From assembly GCF_003002065.1 (NCBI RefSeq), contig NZ_PVZG01000001.1, positions 682,001 through 746,000 on the forward strand: a stretch of 64,000 nucleotides of DNA, written 5' to 3'. The position numbers and the translations under genes were made by a program. Below, in pieces: positions 17,126-24,991 of the stretch; the first letter of the stretch is position 1, and each line of letters begins with the position of its first letter. The notes beneath the pieces were generated by a model. It was not told the DNA's origin. It did no database searches and was given only the letters and a program-made list of their open reading frames with translations. The stretch is from Pseudosporangium ferrugineum. Its GTDB lineage: Bacteria; Actinomycetota; Actinomycetes; Mycobacteriales; Micromonosporaceae.

Positions 17126-20100
17126 ATGCGCCTGCTCCGCGACTTATGGGCTACTTCGCCCCGTCGCACCGCCTTCATCGCCGTCCTCATCGTGCTCGGT
17201 GCGGCCGGTCAGGCGGCGGCCCTCGGCCTCGCCGGTGCCGTGCTGGTCAACCGCTCCGTGCCCGTCTTCGGCGTGCTCGCCGCCGCCCTCGTCCTCTCCG
17301 TGTTCAGCGACGTCGTCGTCGGCCTGGTCGCCGCGCGGCTGACCGCCGACTGGGCCGCCGCCGTGCGCCGCGGGCTGTGCCGGGTGGCCTTCGGGCAGGA
17401 CGTACCGACGCTGGAGAACACCCCGGTCGGCGAGCTGCTCGACCGCATCGACAGCGACGTCTACCAGGTCGGCTCCGAGCTGCGCGGCAGCGGCGTACGG
17501 CTGGCCCAGTCGCTCGCCGTGGCGGTCCTGTCGATCGCCACCGCCTTCTTCGCCTGGTGGCCGGCCGGCATCGGCATGGTGCTGGTGTCGATCCTGCTCG
17601 TCGTCCTCATGAACAAGCCGATCCAGCGCATCTCCCCGGCCCGGATCAGCGAGGAGGAGGCCTGGTCCGATCTCGCCGCCGTGATGGAGGAGGCGGTCCA
17701 CGGCCAGGACGACGTGCGCACCAGCCTCGCCGCCCCGTACGTGCGGCGGCTCTACGCCCAGCGGGCCCGCGAGGTGCTCGAACGCGGCCGGCGGGTCTGG
17801 ACGATGTCGTCGCGGATCACCATGGGCGCCGGGGCGGTCACCCGTACGCTCATCGCCGTCCTGGTCGTCGGCGGCGCCTGGGCGCTGGCCGCCGGGCACA
17901 TCGGCGGCGCCCGGCTGACCGCGGTCTGGCTGCTGGCGCTGGGCTTCGGCGGCACCCTCGAGCACGTCACCCGGATGGTCCCCGAGCTGCAGAACGCGCT
18001 GGGCGCCTGGAGCCGGGTGCAGCTGCTGCGCGGCGTGCCGCAGGAACCGGCCGGCGGCCTCCCGCCCGCCGACGGCGACCTCACCGTCCGCGACCTCACC
18101 TTCCGGTACGGCGAAGCCGGCTCCGGCCGGCCGCCCGCGTTGCGCGACGTCAGCCTGACCTTCCGGCGCGGGCGCTCGTACGCGCTGATCGGGCGCACCG
18201 GCTCGGGCAAGTCCACCCTGGCGAAGGTGCTGACCCGGGCGGTCGACGTGCCCCGCGGCACCGTCTTCTTCGCCGGCACCGACCTCAACGACCTCGACGT
18301 CGAGGGGCTGCGCCGGTTCACCGCGATCGTGCCGCAGCGCACCGAGATCCTGGCCGGCACCCTGGCCGAGAACATCGCCCTGTTCGACGAGGAGCTGCTG
18401 CCCCGGGCCGCCACCGCCGTCGACGAGCTGGGCCTGGGCAGCTGGGTGGAGAGCCTGCCGGACGGCATCGGCACCAAGCTCGGCGAGGGCGGCTACGTGC
18501 TCTCCGCCGGCCAGGAGCAGCTCGTCGCGTTCGCCCGGATCCTGGTCCGCGACCCGCACGTGGTGATCCTCGACGAGGCCACCGCGCGGATGGACCCGGT
18601 CACCGAGGCGTGGGTGCAGCGCGCCACCGACCGGCTGCTGGAGGGCCGCATCGGCGTCATCGTGGCGCACCGGCTGTCCTCGGTGCGCCGCTGCGACGAG
18701 GTCGTGGTGCTGGCCGACGGCGAAGTCCTCGAGGCCGGCCCGCTGGCCGGGTCCCGCCGCTTCGCCGAGCTGCTGGCCAGCTCCAACGTGGTGGCGCCGG
18801 CCCGCAGCGGCGGCGGCGTGGCGCTGCTCGAACGCGAGCCGCAGGAGCCGGTGAGCGCCGAGCTGGGCAACAGCCTGCCGCTGGCCGACCCCCCGCCGCT
18901 GCCGGAGCCGCCGCGGACCCACACCATGCGGGAGATCTTCCGGCTGACCACCAACGACGCCCGGTACGGCCTCGCCGCGGTCGCCCTGTTCGCGGTGCTG
19001 GTGCTGCTCGGCCTCGACGGCGCGATCCTGCCGCTGCTGTGGTCGCGGGTGGTCGACGGCACCGGCGATCCGATGTGGCCGGCGCTGGGCATCGCGGCCA
19101 CGCTGATCGTCGCCATCCCGACGCTCTACTACACCGGGGCGTGGTTCCCGGAGTGGTGGGTGCGGCAGATGCTGCGGATCAGCATGCGGCTGGTGCACGG
19201 CCAGATCGGCCCGCGCCGGATCACCAAGCACACCCCGGCCGAGGTGGTGGCGCAGGGCGGCGACACCGAACGAGTCGTCATGCTCGCCGACAACCTCATC
19301 GACACCGCGATCGGCCTGGTGATGATCGTCGCCATGACCCTGGCGTCCCGCTCATGGGTGCCGGCGCTGTTCTTCGCCGGCACGATGGTGGTCTCGGGGC
19401 TCGCGGCCACGCTGTTCGGCCCGCGGCTGGAACGGGCCGCCCGGCACACGGTCGCCGCCCGCGCCTCGTTCGCGACCGCGCTGGTGTCGTCGCTCTCGGC
19501 GGCCCGCACGGTCAAGCTGGCCGGTGCGACCGTGCCGGTCCTGGCGCACCTGGCCCGGCTCGACACCGTACGCAGCGAGCGCCAGCGCCACGAGATCGCC
19601 ATCCAGGTGTGGGCACGCTCCACCCCGGCGCTGCTCAGCGGCCTGCTGCCGATCGCGGCGTGGGCCATGTACCTGTCCGGCGACCTGTCGGCGGCGGCCA
19701 CCCTGATCGCGGTGGCGGTGCTCGGCGCGGCGAGCTGGTTCGCGTGGACCACGGCGTCGCTCGTCTCGCACTTCCCGTCGGCGCGGGTGTGGACGCGGCG
19801 GACGACGGCGATGGCGGGCGTGTCGGCGTACTCGTCGGAGGTGCCGGGCGTGGACCTGGCGGCGGGCACGGCCGACGCCCCGCCGGAGGCCCCGCGCATC
19901 CCGCTGCGCCGGCTGGAGCTCTCGGGCTTCAGCGCGGTGCACGAGAACGGCACGGTGGGCGCGAAGGACGTGGACCTGACCGTGGACCGCGGCGAGCTGG
20001 TGCTGGTGGTCGGGCCGGTCGGCGCCGGCAAGTCCTCGCTGCTGCGGGCCCTCGCCGGGATCGTGCACCACACCGGCACGCTGGCCTGGAACGGCCGGCC

Positions 20101-20587
20101 GGTGGACGAGCCGGAGACGTTCCTGCGCCCCAACCAGGTCGGGTACGTCGCCCAGCTGCCCCGGGTGCTGTCCGGCACGGTGGCGGACAACATCGCGCTG
20201 GGCCACAAGGTCGACGCGGCGGACGCGGTCACCACCGCCCAGCTGGAGCACGACCTGGCGGCGGCCGGCGGCGGCCTGCAACTGCTGATCGGCCACAAGG
20301 GCACCCGGCTCTCCGGCGGCCAGCTCCAGCGGCTGGCCCTGGCCCGGGCGCTGGCCCCGCGCACGGAGCTGCTCATCGCGGACGACGTGTCGTCGGCGCT
20401 GGACGTCACGACGGAGCTGGAGCTCTGGCGTGCCCTGCGCGAGCACGGCGTCACGGTGGTCGGCTCGACCTCGAAACGCGCGGCCCTGTCCCGGGCGGAC
20501 CGGGTGGTCGTGCTGATCGGCGGCCGGTCGGTGGCCCAGGGCACGTGGCGCGAGCTCGAGGACCGCTACGGCCATCTGGCCGGCTGA
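17126..20587 (+). CDS. ABC exporter with two TMD-NBD halves fused in one chain
   Basis: A 1153-residue protein with order TMD (about 15-300), NBD1 (320-560), TMD (590-880), NBD2 (900-1150). NBD1 has Walker A GRTGSGKST near 354, signature LSAGQ near 459 and ILDEATARMD as Walker B plus D-loop. NBD2 has GPVGAGKSS near 963, canonical LSGGQ near 1061 and LLIADDVSSALD, where the catalytic Glu after Walker B is Asp. The two ATP sites are therefore unequal, as in many heterodimeric exporters. Substrate is unknown. The ATG has TGAGGA upstream, and a GGGGAG/CTCCCC hairpin (17088-17106) lies in the leader. Confidence 0.88.
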   Translation: MRLLRDLWATSPRRTAFIAVLIVLGAAGQAAALGLAGAVLVNRSVPVFGVLAAALVLSVFSDVVVGLVAARLTADWAAAVRRGLCRVAFGQDVPTLENTPVGELLDRIDSDVYQVGSELRGSGVRLAQSLAVAVLSIATAFFAWWPAGIGMVLVSILLVVLMNKPIQRISPARISEEEAWSDLAAVMEEAVHGQDDVRTSLAAPYVRRLYAQRAREVLERGRRVWTMSSRITMGAGAVTRTLIAVLVVGGAWALAAGHIGGARLTAVWLLALGFGGTLEHVTRMVPELQNALGAWSRVQLLRGVPQEPAGGLPPADGDLTVRDLTFRYGEAGSGRPPALRDVSLTFRRGRSYALIGRTGSGKSTLAKVLTRAVDVPRGTVFFAGTDLNDLDVEGLRRFTAIVPQRTEILAGTLAENIALFDEELLPRAATAVDELGLGSWVESLPDGIGTKLGEGGYVLSAGQEQLVAFARILVRDPHVVILDEATARMDPVTEAWVQRATDRLLEGRIGVIVAHRLSSVRRCDEVVVLADGEVLEAGPLAGSRRFAELLASSNVVAPARSGGGVALLEREPQEPVSAELGNSLPLADPPPLPEPPRTHTMREIFRLTTNDARYGLAAVALFAVLVLLGLDGAILPLLWSRVVDGTGDPMWPALGIAATLIVAIPTLYYTGAWFPEWWVRQMLRISMRLVHGQIGPRRITKHTPAEVVAQGGDTERVVMLADNLIDTAIGLVMIVAMTLASRSWVPALFFAGTMVVSGLAATLFGPRLERAARHTVAARASFATALVSSLSAARTVKLAGATVPVLAHLARLDTVRSERQRHEIAIQVWARSTPALLSGLLPIAAWAMYLSGDLSAAATLIAVAVLGAASWFAWTTASLVSHFPSARVWTRRTTAMAGVSAYSSEVPGVDLAAGTADAPPEAPRIPLRRLELSGFSAVHENGTVGAKDVDLTVDRGELVLVVGPVGAGKSSLLRALAGIVHHTGTLAWNGRPVDEPETFLRPNQVGYVAQLPRVLSGTVADNIALGHKVDAADAVTTAQLEHDLAAAGGGLQLLIGHKGTRLSGGQLQRLALARALAPRTELLIADDVSSALDVTTELELWRALREHGVTVVGSTSKRAALSRADRVVVLIGGRSVAQGTWRELEDRYGHLAG

Positions 20588-20600
20588 CCAGGGGTCCGGT

Positions 20601-20627
20601 GAGCCCGGCCGGCACCCGGCCGGGCTC
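20601..20627. terminator. Bidirectional hairpin between ABC exporter and protease genes
   Basis: A perfect 12-base stem (GAGCCCGGCCGG and its complement) with a 3-base loop lies in the 38-base gap between convergent genes and reaches into the protease stop codon. There is no U-run, as is common in actinobacteria. Confidence 0.75.
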
Positions 20628-21498
20628 AGCGGGCCTGCGCCTCGAGCTGCCGGACCACCTGCGTGACGGTGCCGGCCGGGATGGCGAAGCCGACGCCGAC
20701 GTTGCCGGTGCTGCGGTCGCTCGCGGTCGCGATGGCCACGTTGATGCCGACCACGGTGCCGGACGTGTCGACCAGCGCCCCGCCCGAGTTCCCCTCGTTG
20801 ATGGCGGCGTCGGTCTGCAGCAGGCCGGTCAGCTTCTCGCCGCCGGTGTCGACCTCGCGGTCCAGCGCCGACACGATGCCCGAGGTCACCGTGCCCGCCA
20901 GGCCCAGCGGCGCGCCGAAGGCCAGCACCGTGTCGCCGACCGCGACGCTGCCGTCCGTGCCGAACGTGGCCGGAGTCAGCCCGGACGCGCCGGTCGCCCG
21001 CACCAGCGCGAGGTCGTGGGTGGCATCGGCCGCGACGACCGAGGCGGGCACCGTACGCCCGTCCGCCAGCCGCACGCTGACCGTGCCGCCCGACGCGATC
21101 ACGTGGTTGTTGGTCAGCATCAGCCCGTCCGCGCCGAGGATGACGCCGGAGCCGAGCGAGGACCCCTCGGGCCCGTCGACCAGCACGGTCACGATGCTCG
21201 GCGACACCTTGGCGGCCACGGCGGCGAGCCCGGAGGACGTCGCGGCGCCGGTGGCGGTGGTGGTGGCCGTCGCGGCGGCGGCCGGGGTGTCCGCGTAGTG
21301 CCCGGCCACGAGGGCTCCGGCCGTACCCCCGCCCCCGATCAGGGCGAGCAGCACCGCGCCGCCGGCGATCCGCCGGGGCCACCGCCCTCCTCCCCCTCCC
21401 CGGTGACTCACCACGTGCGGCGGCAACGGCGGAACGGGCGGCGGCGTGGCGGTCATCGGGTCGTCGGCGTACGCGGGGCGGGTCAGCAGATCAGTCAT
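20626..21498 (-). CDS. Membrane-anchored trypsin-like serine protease (DegP/HtrA-type, no PDZ)
   Basis: A 290-residue protein. A cytoplasmic Pro-rich N-terminus is followed by one membrane helix (about 45-68), an Ala/Thr linker and an extracellular S1C protease domain. The catalytic triad is visible: His in TNNHVIA, Asp in THDLALVRA and Ser in NEGNSGGALVD. It ends straight after the protease domain (QVVRQLEAQAR), so it lacks the PDZ domain of true HtrA. The ATG at 21498 is supported by GAAGG close by. An in-frame GTG at 21507 behind GGGGGAA is an alternative. The role would be envelope protein quality control or processing. Confidence 0.87.
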   Translation of the reverse strand: MTDLLTRPAYADDPMTATPPPVPPLPPHVVSHRGGGGGRWPRRIAGGAVLLALIGGGGTAGALVAGHYADTPAAAATATTTATGAATSSGLAAVAAKVSPSIVTVLVDGPEGSSLGSGVILGADGLMLTNNHVIASGGTVSVRLADGRTVPASVVAADATHDLALVRATGASGLTPATFGTDGSVAVGDTVLAFGAPLGLAGTVTSGIVSALDREVDTGGEKLTGLLQTDAAINEGNSGGALVDTSGTVVGINVAIATASDRSTGNVGVGFAIPAGTVTQVVRQLEAQAR

Positions 21499-21653
21499 GA
21501 CCTTCACTGTTCCCCCGTCCCCTTTCAGCTTCCGGTGAGCCGTCTGTGGGTTCCCTGGACGTCCCGGTTCACCCGTGCGGGCAGCCACCCGTCGCCCGGG
21601 CGCGCGGCGGCCGTTAGGTCTGCGGCAGCGCAACCGACGACGGGGAGGGACCG

Positions 21654-22115
21654 ATGAAGAGGATCTGGTGGGCCGCGACCGTGCTTCTGCTGGCCACGGG
21701 CGGGTGCAGCAGCGGCGGGGAGGCGGAACCGGCGACCGTCCCCGTACCGGTAACCACGGCCACCACGACCGGCGGGGCGCCGTCCCGCGCCCTGGCGACG
21801 GAGAGCACCCCGGCGGCGAACCGGCCGCGGGCCCCGGAGCCGGCCGCGGCGGACCCCGGCGCCTTCATCGGCACCTTCCGCGAGAAGCTCCCCGAGCTGG
21901 CCCTCGACCGCCGCGACGACGAGATCGCCCTGATCGCCGAGCAGGCGTGCGCCTCGCTGGCCGCGAACGCGCCCGCCGGCACGGTGGTGGCCGGGACCCG
22001 TAGCCTCGGCACGATCGACGCGGAGGCGACCGACCAGGCCACCGCCCGCGAGATCATCAAGCTGGCCATCGACACGGCCTGCCCGGGCCAGAGCCGCCGC
22101 GTCACCGAGTTCTGA
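21654..22115 (+). CDS. DUF732-like lipoprotein
   Basis: A 153-residue protein with a lipobox LATGGC (Cys near 18), a Thr/Pro-rich spacer, then a small helical domain (about 70-150). The pattern FIGTFREKLPELALDRRDDEIALIAEQACASL resembles DUF732, a secreted domain of mycobacteria and relatives with unknown function. Two Cys in the domain (EQACASL and DTACPGQ) could form a disulfide. GGGGAGGG lies four bases before the ATG. It is divergent from the protease gene. Confidence 0.75.
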   Translation: MKRIWWAATVLLLATGGCSSGGEAEPATVPVPVTTATTTGGAPSRALATESTPAANRPRAPEPAAADPGAFIGTFREKLPELALDRRDDEIALIAEQACASLAANAPAGTVVAGTRSLGTIDAEATDQATAREIIKLAIDTACPGQSRRVTEF

Positions 22116-22124
22116 GCCGCGCCG

Positions 22125-23510
22125 TCACGACACCGGCGAGGGTGTTACGGCCGCCGCCGGTCGCCGCGTCAGCGCCAGGACCAGCCCCGCACCCACCAGC
22201 AGAGCCGCGACGGCGAAGGCGGCGTGGGTCCCCCGGGCGATCACCGCCGGCGGCGCGACCGCGCTGCCGCCCGGGCCGGCGTACGCGAAGACCGCCCCCA
22301 TCACCGACGCCCCGGTCATCAGCCCCACGTTGCGCGACAGGTGGAGCATGCCCGACACCAGGCCGCGCCGCCGGGGCGCCACGTCGCGCAGCACCGCCGT
22401 GTTGTTCGCCGCCTGGAACACCGCGTACCCGGCGGTCACGACGAGCAGCGGCAGCAGATAACCCGGTACGCCGGCCGACACCGGCAGCACGGCCAGCGCG
22501 ACGGCGCCCCCGGCGATGGCCGCCAGGCCCGTGACCACCGTGGCCCGCGTCCCCCAGCGGTCGGCCGCCCGGCCCGCCGGTACGCCCGCGAGCGCCGCCA
22601 CCGCCGGGCCGGCCGACATCACCAGGCCGGCCGCCGCCGGGCCGAGACCCAGCGCCCCGGCCAGGTGGAACGGCCCCACCACCAGGGTGGTCATCATGAC
22701 GGTCGAGACCAGCGCGCTGGTCGCCAGGCCGGCGGCGAGGCCCGGTTCCCGCACGACGCGCGGGGACAGCAGCGGCGACGCGACGCGGTTCTCGGCGATC
22801 ACGAACAGCACCAGGCCGGCCGCGGCCACGGCGAGCAGGCCCACCGCCCCGGTGCCGGCGGTCGTCGCCAGCGCGTACGCGCCCAGGGTCACCGCCAGCA
22901 ACGCGGTGCCCACCGGATCGAACCGCCGGCCGCCCGCACGGGCCGCCGGCGCCGGCCGGGGCAGTGCGCGCACCGCCAGCACGAGCGCGGCGAGGCCCAG
23001 CGGGACGACGGCGAGGAAGATCGCCCGCCAGCCGAAGCCGGCCACGAGCGCGCCGCCGAGCGACGGCCCGAGCGCCGTACCGACCGCGGACACCGAGCCG
23101 AGCAGGCCCATGGCGCTGCCGGTGCGGTCCGCGGGCACGCTCTCCCCGACGAGGGCCGTGGTCAGCGCCATCATGCCCGCGGCGCCCGCGCCCTGGAGCA
23201 CCCGGGCGGCGATCAGGACGGTCGTCCCGGGCGCGAGGCCGCAGAGCAGCGTCGCGCCGGTGAACAGCGCGATGCTGCCGAGGAGCAGGCGGCGCCGGCC
23301 GATCAGATCCCCGAGCCGGCCCGCGCCGACGATCAGGGTGGTGACGGCGAGCAGGTAGCCGAGGACGACCCACTGGACCGTGCCGAAGCCGGCGCCGAGG
23401 CCGGCGGCGATGGCGGGCAGGCCCACGTTGGCGACGCTGGTGCCGAGCGACGGCAGCAGCATGGACAGGGAGAGGGCGGTCAGGGCACGCCGGGTCGCCG
23501 AGTTGGTCAC
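22125..23510 (-). CDS. MFS drug-resistance-type transporter (DHA2/EmrB-like)
   Basis: A 461-residue membrane protein with about 14 hydrophobic segments. The motif A-like loop GRLGDLIGRRRLLL follows helix 2, and helix 5 carries the antiporter-style block VGTALGPSLGGALV. The family exports hydrophobic compounds in exchange for protons. I chose the GTG at 23508-23510 (VTNSATRRALTALS) because upstream residues are charged and unlike the family; an upstream start would add 14 residues. It is divergent from a LysR regulator 95 bases away, which probably controls it. Confidence 0.87.
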   Translation of the reverse strand: MTNSATRRALTALSLSMLLPSLGTSVANVGLPAIAAGLGAGFGTVQWVVLGYLLAVTTLIVGAGRLGDLIGRRRLLLGSIALFTGATLLCGLAPGTTVLIAARVLQGAGAAGMMALTTALVGESVPADRTGSAMGLLGSVSAVGTALGPSLGGALVAGFGWRAIFLAVVPLGLAALVLAVRALPRPAPAARAGGRRFDPVGTALLAVTLGAYALATTAGTGAVGLLAVAAAGLVLFVIAENRVASPLLSPRVVREPGLAAGLATSALVSTVMMTTLVVGPFHLAGALGLGPAAAGLVMSAGPAVAALAGVPAGRAADRWGTRATVVTGLAAIAGGAVALAVLPVSAGVPGYLLPLLVVTAGYAVFQAANNTAVLRDVAPRRRGLVSGMLHLSRNVGLMTGASVMGAVFAYAGPGGSAVAPPAVIARGTHAAFAVAALLVGAGLVLALTRRPAAAVTPSPVS

Positions 23511-23605
23511 GATCCGACCGTAGGAGCGATCGGGACCGGGCGGAACGCGCAAAGATGTGAAGCGACCTGTGCACGCAACGCCATGTCTCGTGCCATCATC
23601 GGCCG

Positions 23606-24505
23606 ATGATGCGCCCCGACCTCAACCTCCTCGTCACCCTCGACGTCCTGCTCGAGGAGGGCAGCGTGACCCGCGCCGGGGAGCGCCTCGCGCTGAGCCC
23701 GTCCGCGATGAGCCGGTCGCTCGCGCGGCTGCGGCGGGCGACCGGCGACCCGCTGCTGGTCCGCTCGGGGCGCGGGCTGGTGCCGACCCCGCGGGCCGTC
23801 GAGCTGCGCGAGCGGGTGCGGGCCCTGGTGCGCGACGCCGGCGAGGTGCTGCGGCCCGCCGCCGGGCTCGACCTGGCCACCCTGACGAGGACGTTCACCG
23901 TACGCAGCAGCGACGGCTTCGTGGAGCGGTTCGGCCCCGCGCTGGTGGAGTCGGCCGGGCGGGAGGCGCCGGGCGTACGGCTGCGGCTGCTCCGGAAGAC
24001 GAGGAAGGCGCTCGGGCAGCTGCGCGACGCCATCGACCTGGAGACCGGCGTGCTCGACGAGCCGGTCCCGCCCGGCATCCACAGCCGCCCGCTGTTCACC
24101 GACCGGTTCGTCGCCGTGGTACGCCCCGATCACCCGCTCGGCACCGGAAGGCCGACGACCGCGCGCTACGCCGCCGCCCGCCACGTGCACGTGTCCCGGC
24201 GCGGCCCGGACGAGGGCCTGATCGACGAGGCCCTGCGCCCGACCGGCCACCGCCGCGACATTGTGACGATCGTGGACGGCTTCGCCGCCGCGGTCGCGCT
24301 GGCCCGCGCCTGCGACCTGGTGGCGACGGTCCCCCGGCGCCACACCGAGAACCTGCGGCACGGCCTGCACTCCTTCGAGCTGCCGTTCCGCGCCCCCGAG
24401 GTGACGGTGTCGCTGCTGTGGCACGCCCGGCTCGACGCCGACCCGGCCCACCGCTGGCTGCGCGAGCGTGTGCTCCAGGTGTGCCGCGCGGACGAGTCCG
24501 GCTGA
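23606..24505 (+). CDS. LysR-family transcriptional regulator
   Basis: A 299-residue protein. A winged helix-turn-helix occupies residues 1-62 (DLNLLVTLDVLLEEGSVTRA, SPSAMSRSLARLRRATGDPLLVR), followed by a periplasmic-binding-like effector domain. The pattern resembles NodD/SyrM-like or PcpR-like LysR proteins. Two consecutive ATG codons (23606 and 23609) could start it; no ribosome site is clear. Its divergent position suggests it regulates the MFS pump and itself from the shared 95-base region. Confidence 0.9.
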   Translation: MMRPDLNLLVTLDVLLEEGSVTRAGERLALSPSAMSRSLARLRRATGDPLLVRSGRGLVPTPRAVELRERVRALVRDAGEVLRPAAGLDLATLTRTFTVRSSDGFVERFGPALVESAGREAPGVRLRLLRKTRKALGQLRDAIDLETGVLDEPVPPGIHSRPLFTDRFVAVVRPDHPLGTGRPTTARYAAARHVHVSRRGPDEGLIDEALRPTGHRRDIVTIVDGFAAAVALARACDLVATVPRRHTENLRHGLHSFELPFRAPEVTVSLLWHARLDADPAHRWLRERVLQVCRADESG

Positions 24506-24623
24506 TCGCGGATCGGCCGAAAGTCGCAGGGAACGCCCAGGAGTTCGGGACCGCGGTCCGATGCCGGGCACAGGCTCGGCGCGGATTCTTGGAGTCACCC
24601 CGCGAGAAGCCCAGGAGGATGCG

Positions 24624-24911
24624 ATGTCGGCACGAGGAATGCTGAGCGTGGTCGGTACGGCCGTGGGCGGCCTCATCGGCTGGACCGAGGACCCGGCCCC
24701 CGCCGCCGACCCGGCCGCGGTGCGCGAGCTCTTCGCCCAGCTCGGCCTGGTCGTCGGCGCGGACGAGGAGTCGCTGGCCGCGGCCGTGCGCCGGTTCCAG
24801 GCCCGGGTCGGCCTGGAGACCGACGGCGTGGCGGGCCCGCGCACGGTGCACCTGCTCGCCCGCTATGCCAAGGAAGCCCGCGAACTGCACCGCTTCGAGC
24901 ACGCCGCCTGA
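24624..24911 (+). CDS. Peptidoglycan-binding domain protein
   Basis: A 95-residue protein. Most of it is one PG_binding_1 domain: ELFAQLGLVVGADEESLAAAVRRFQARVGLETDGVAGPRTVHLL gives the helical bundle with the conserved F-Q and D-G-x-x-G-P-x-T pattern. It would bind cell-wall peptidoglycan if exported, but the N-terminus (MSARGMLSVVGTAVGGLIG) is only weakly hydrophobic. The start is fixed by a perfect AGGAGG five bases upstream. Its last codons lie in a direct repeat that continues downstream. Confidence 0.78.
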   Translation: MSARGMLSVVGTAVGGLIGWTEDPAPAADPAAVRELFAQLGLVVGADEESLAAAVRRFQARVGLETDGVAGPRTVHLLARYAKEARELHRFEHAA

Positions 24912-24961
24912 CCGGCCGGACCGGCGAGAAGACCCGCCTGACCGGCCCGGACCGGCGAGGA
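24905..24961. repeat. Two-copy 26-27-base direct repeat at the 3' end of the peptidoglycan-binding gene
   Basis: Copy one (24905-24930) contains the stop codon of the gene. Copy two (24935-24961) begins four bases later and differs by one inserted C and one A/G change. It looks like local slippage or duplication of the gene tail. Confidence 0.8.
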
Positions 24962-24991
24962 ACGCCGGCACCGGCGGCGGCCGGACCGGGA

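Noticed and set aside
20626..21498. Full HtrA/DegP with PDZ
   Set aside because: The chain ends right after the protease domain, so no PDZ domain is present.
16984..21657. Long frame overlapping the ABC exporter in another phase
   Set aside because: Arg/Gly/Ala-rich shadow. The exporter frame carries both Walker motifs and the codon bias.
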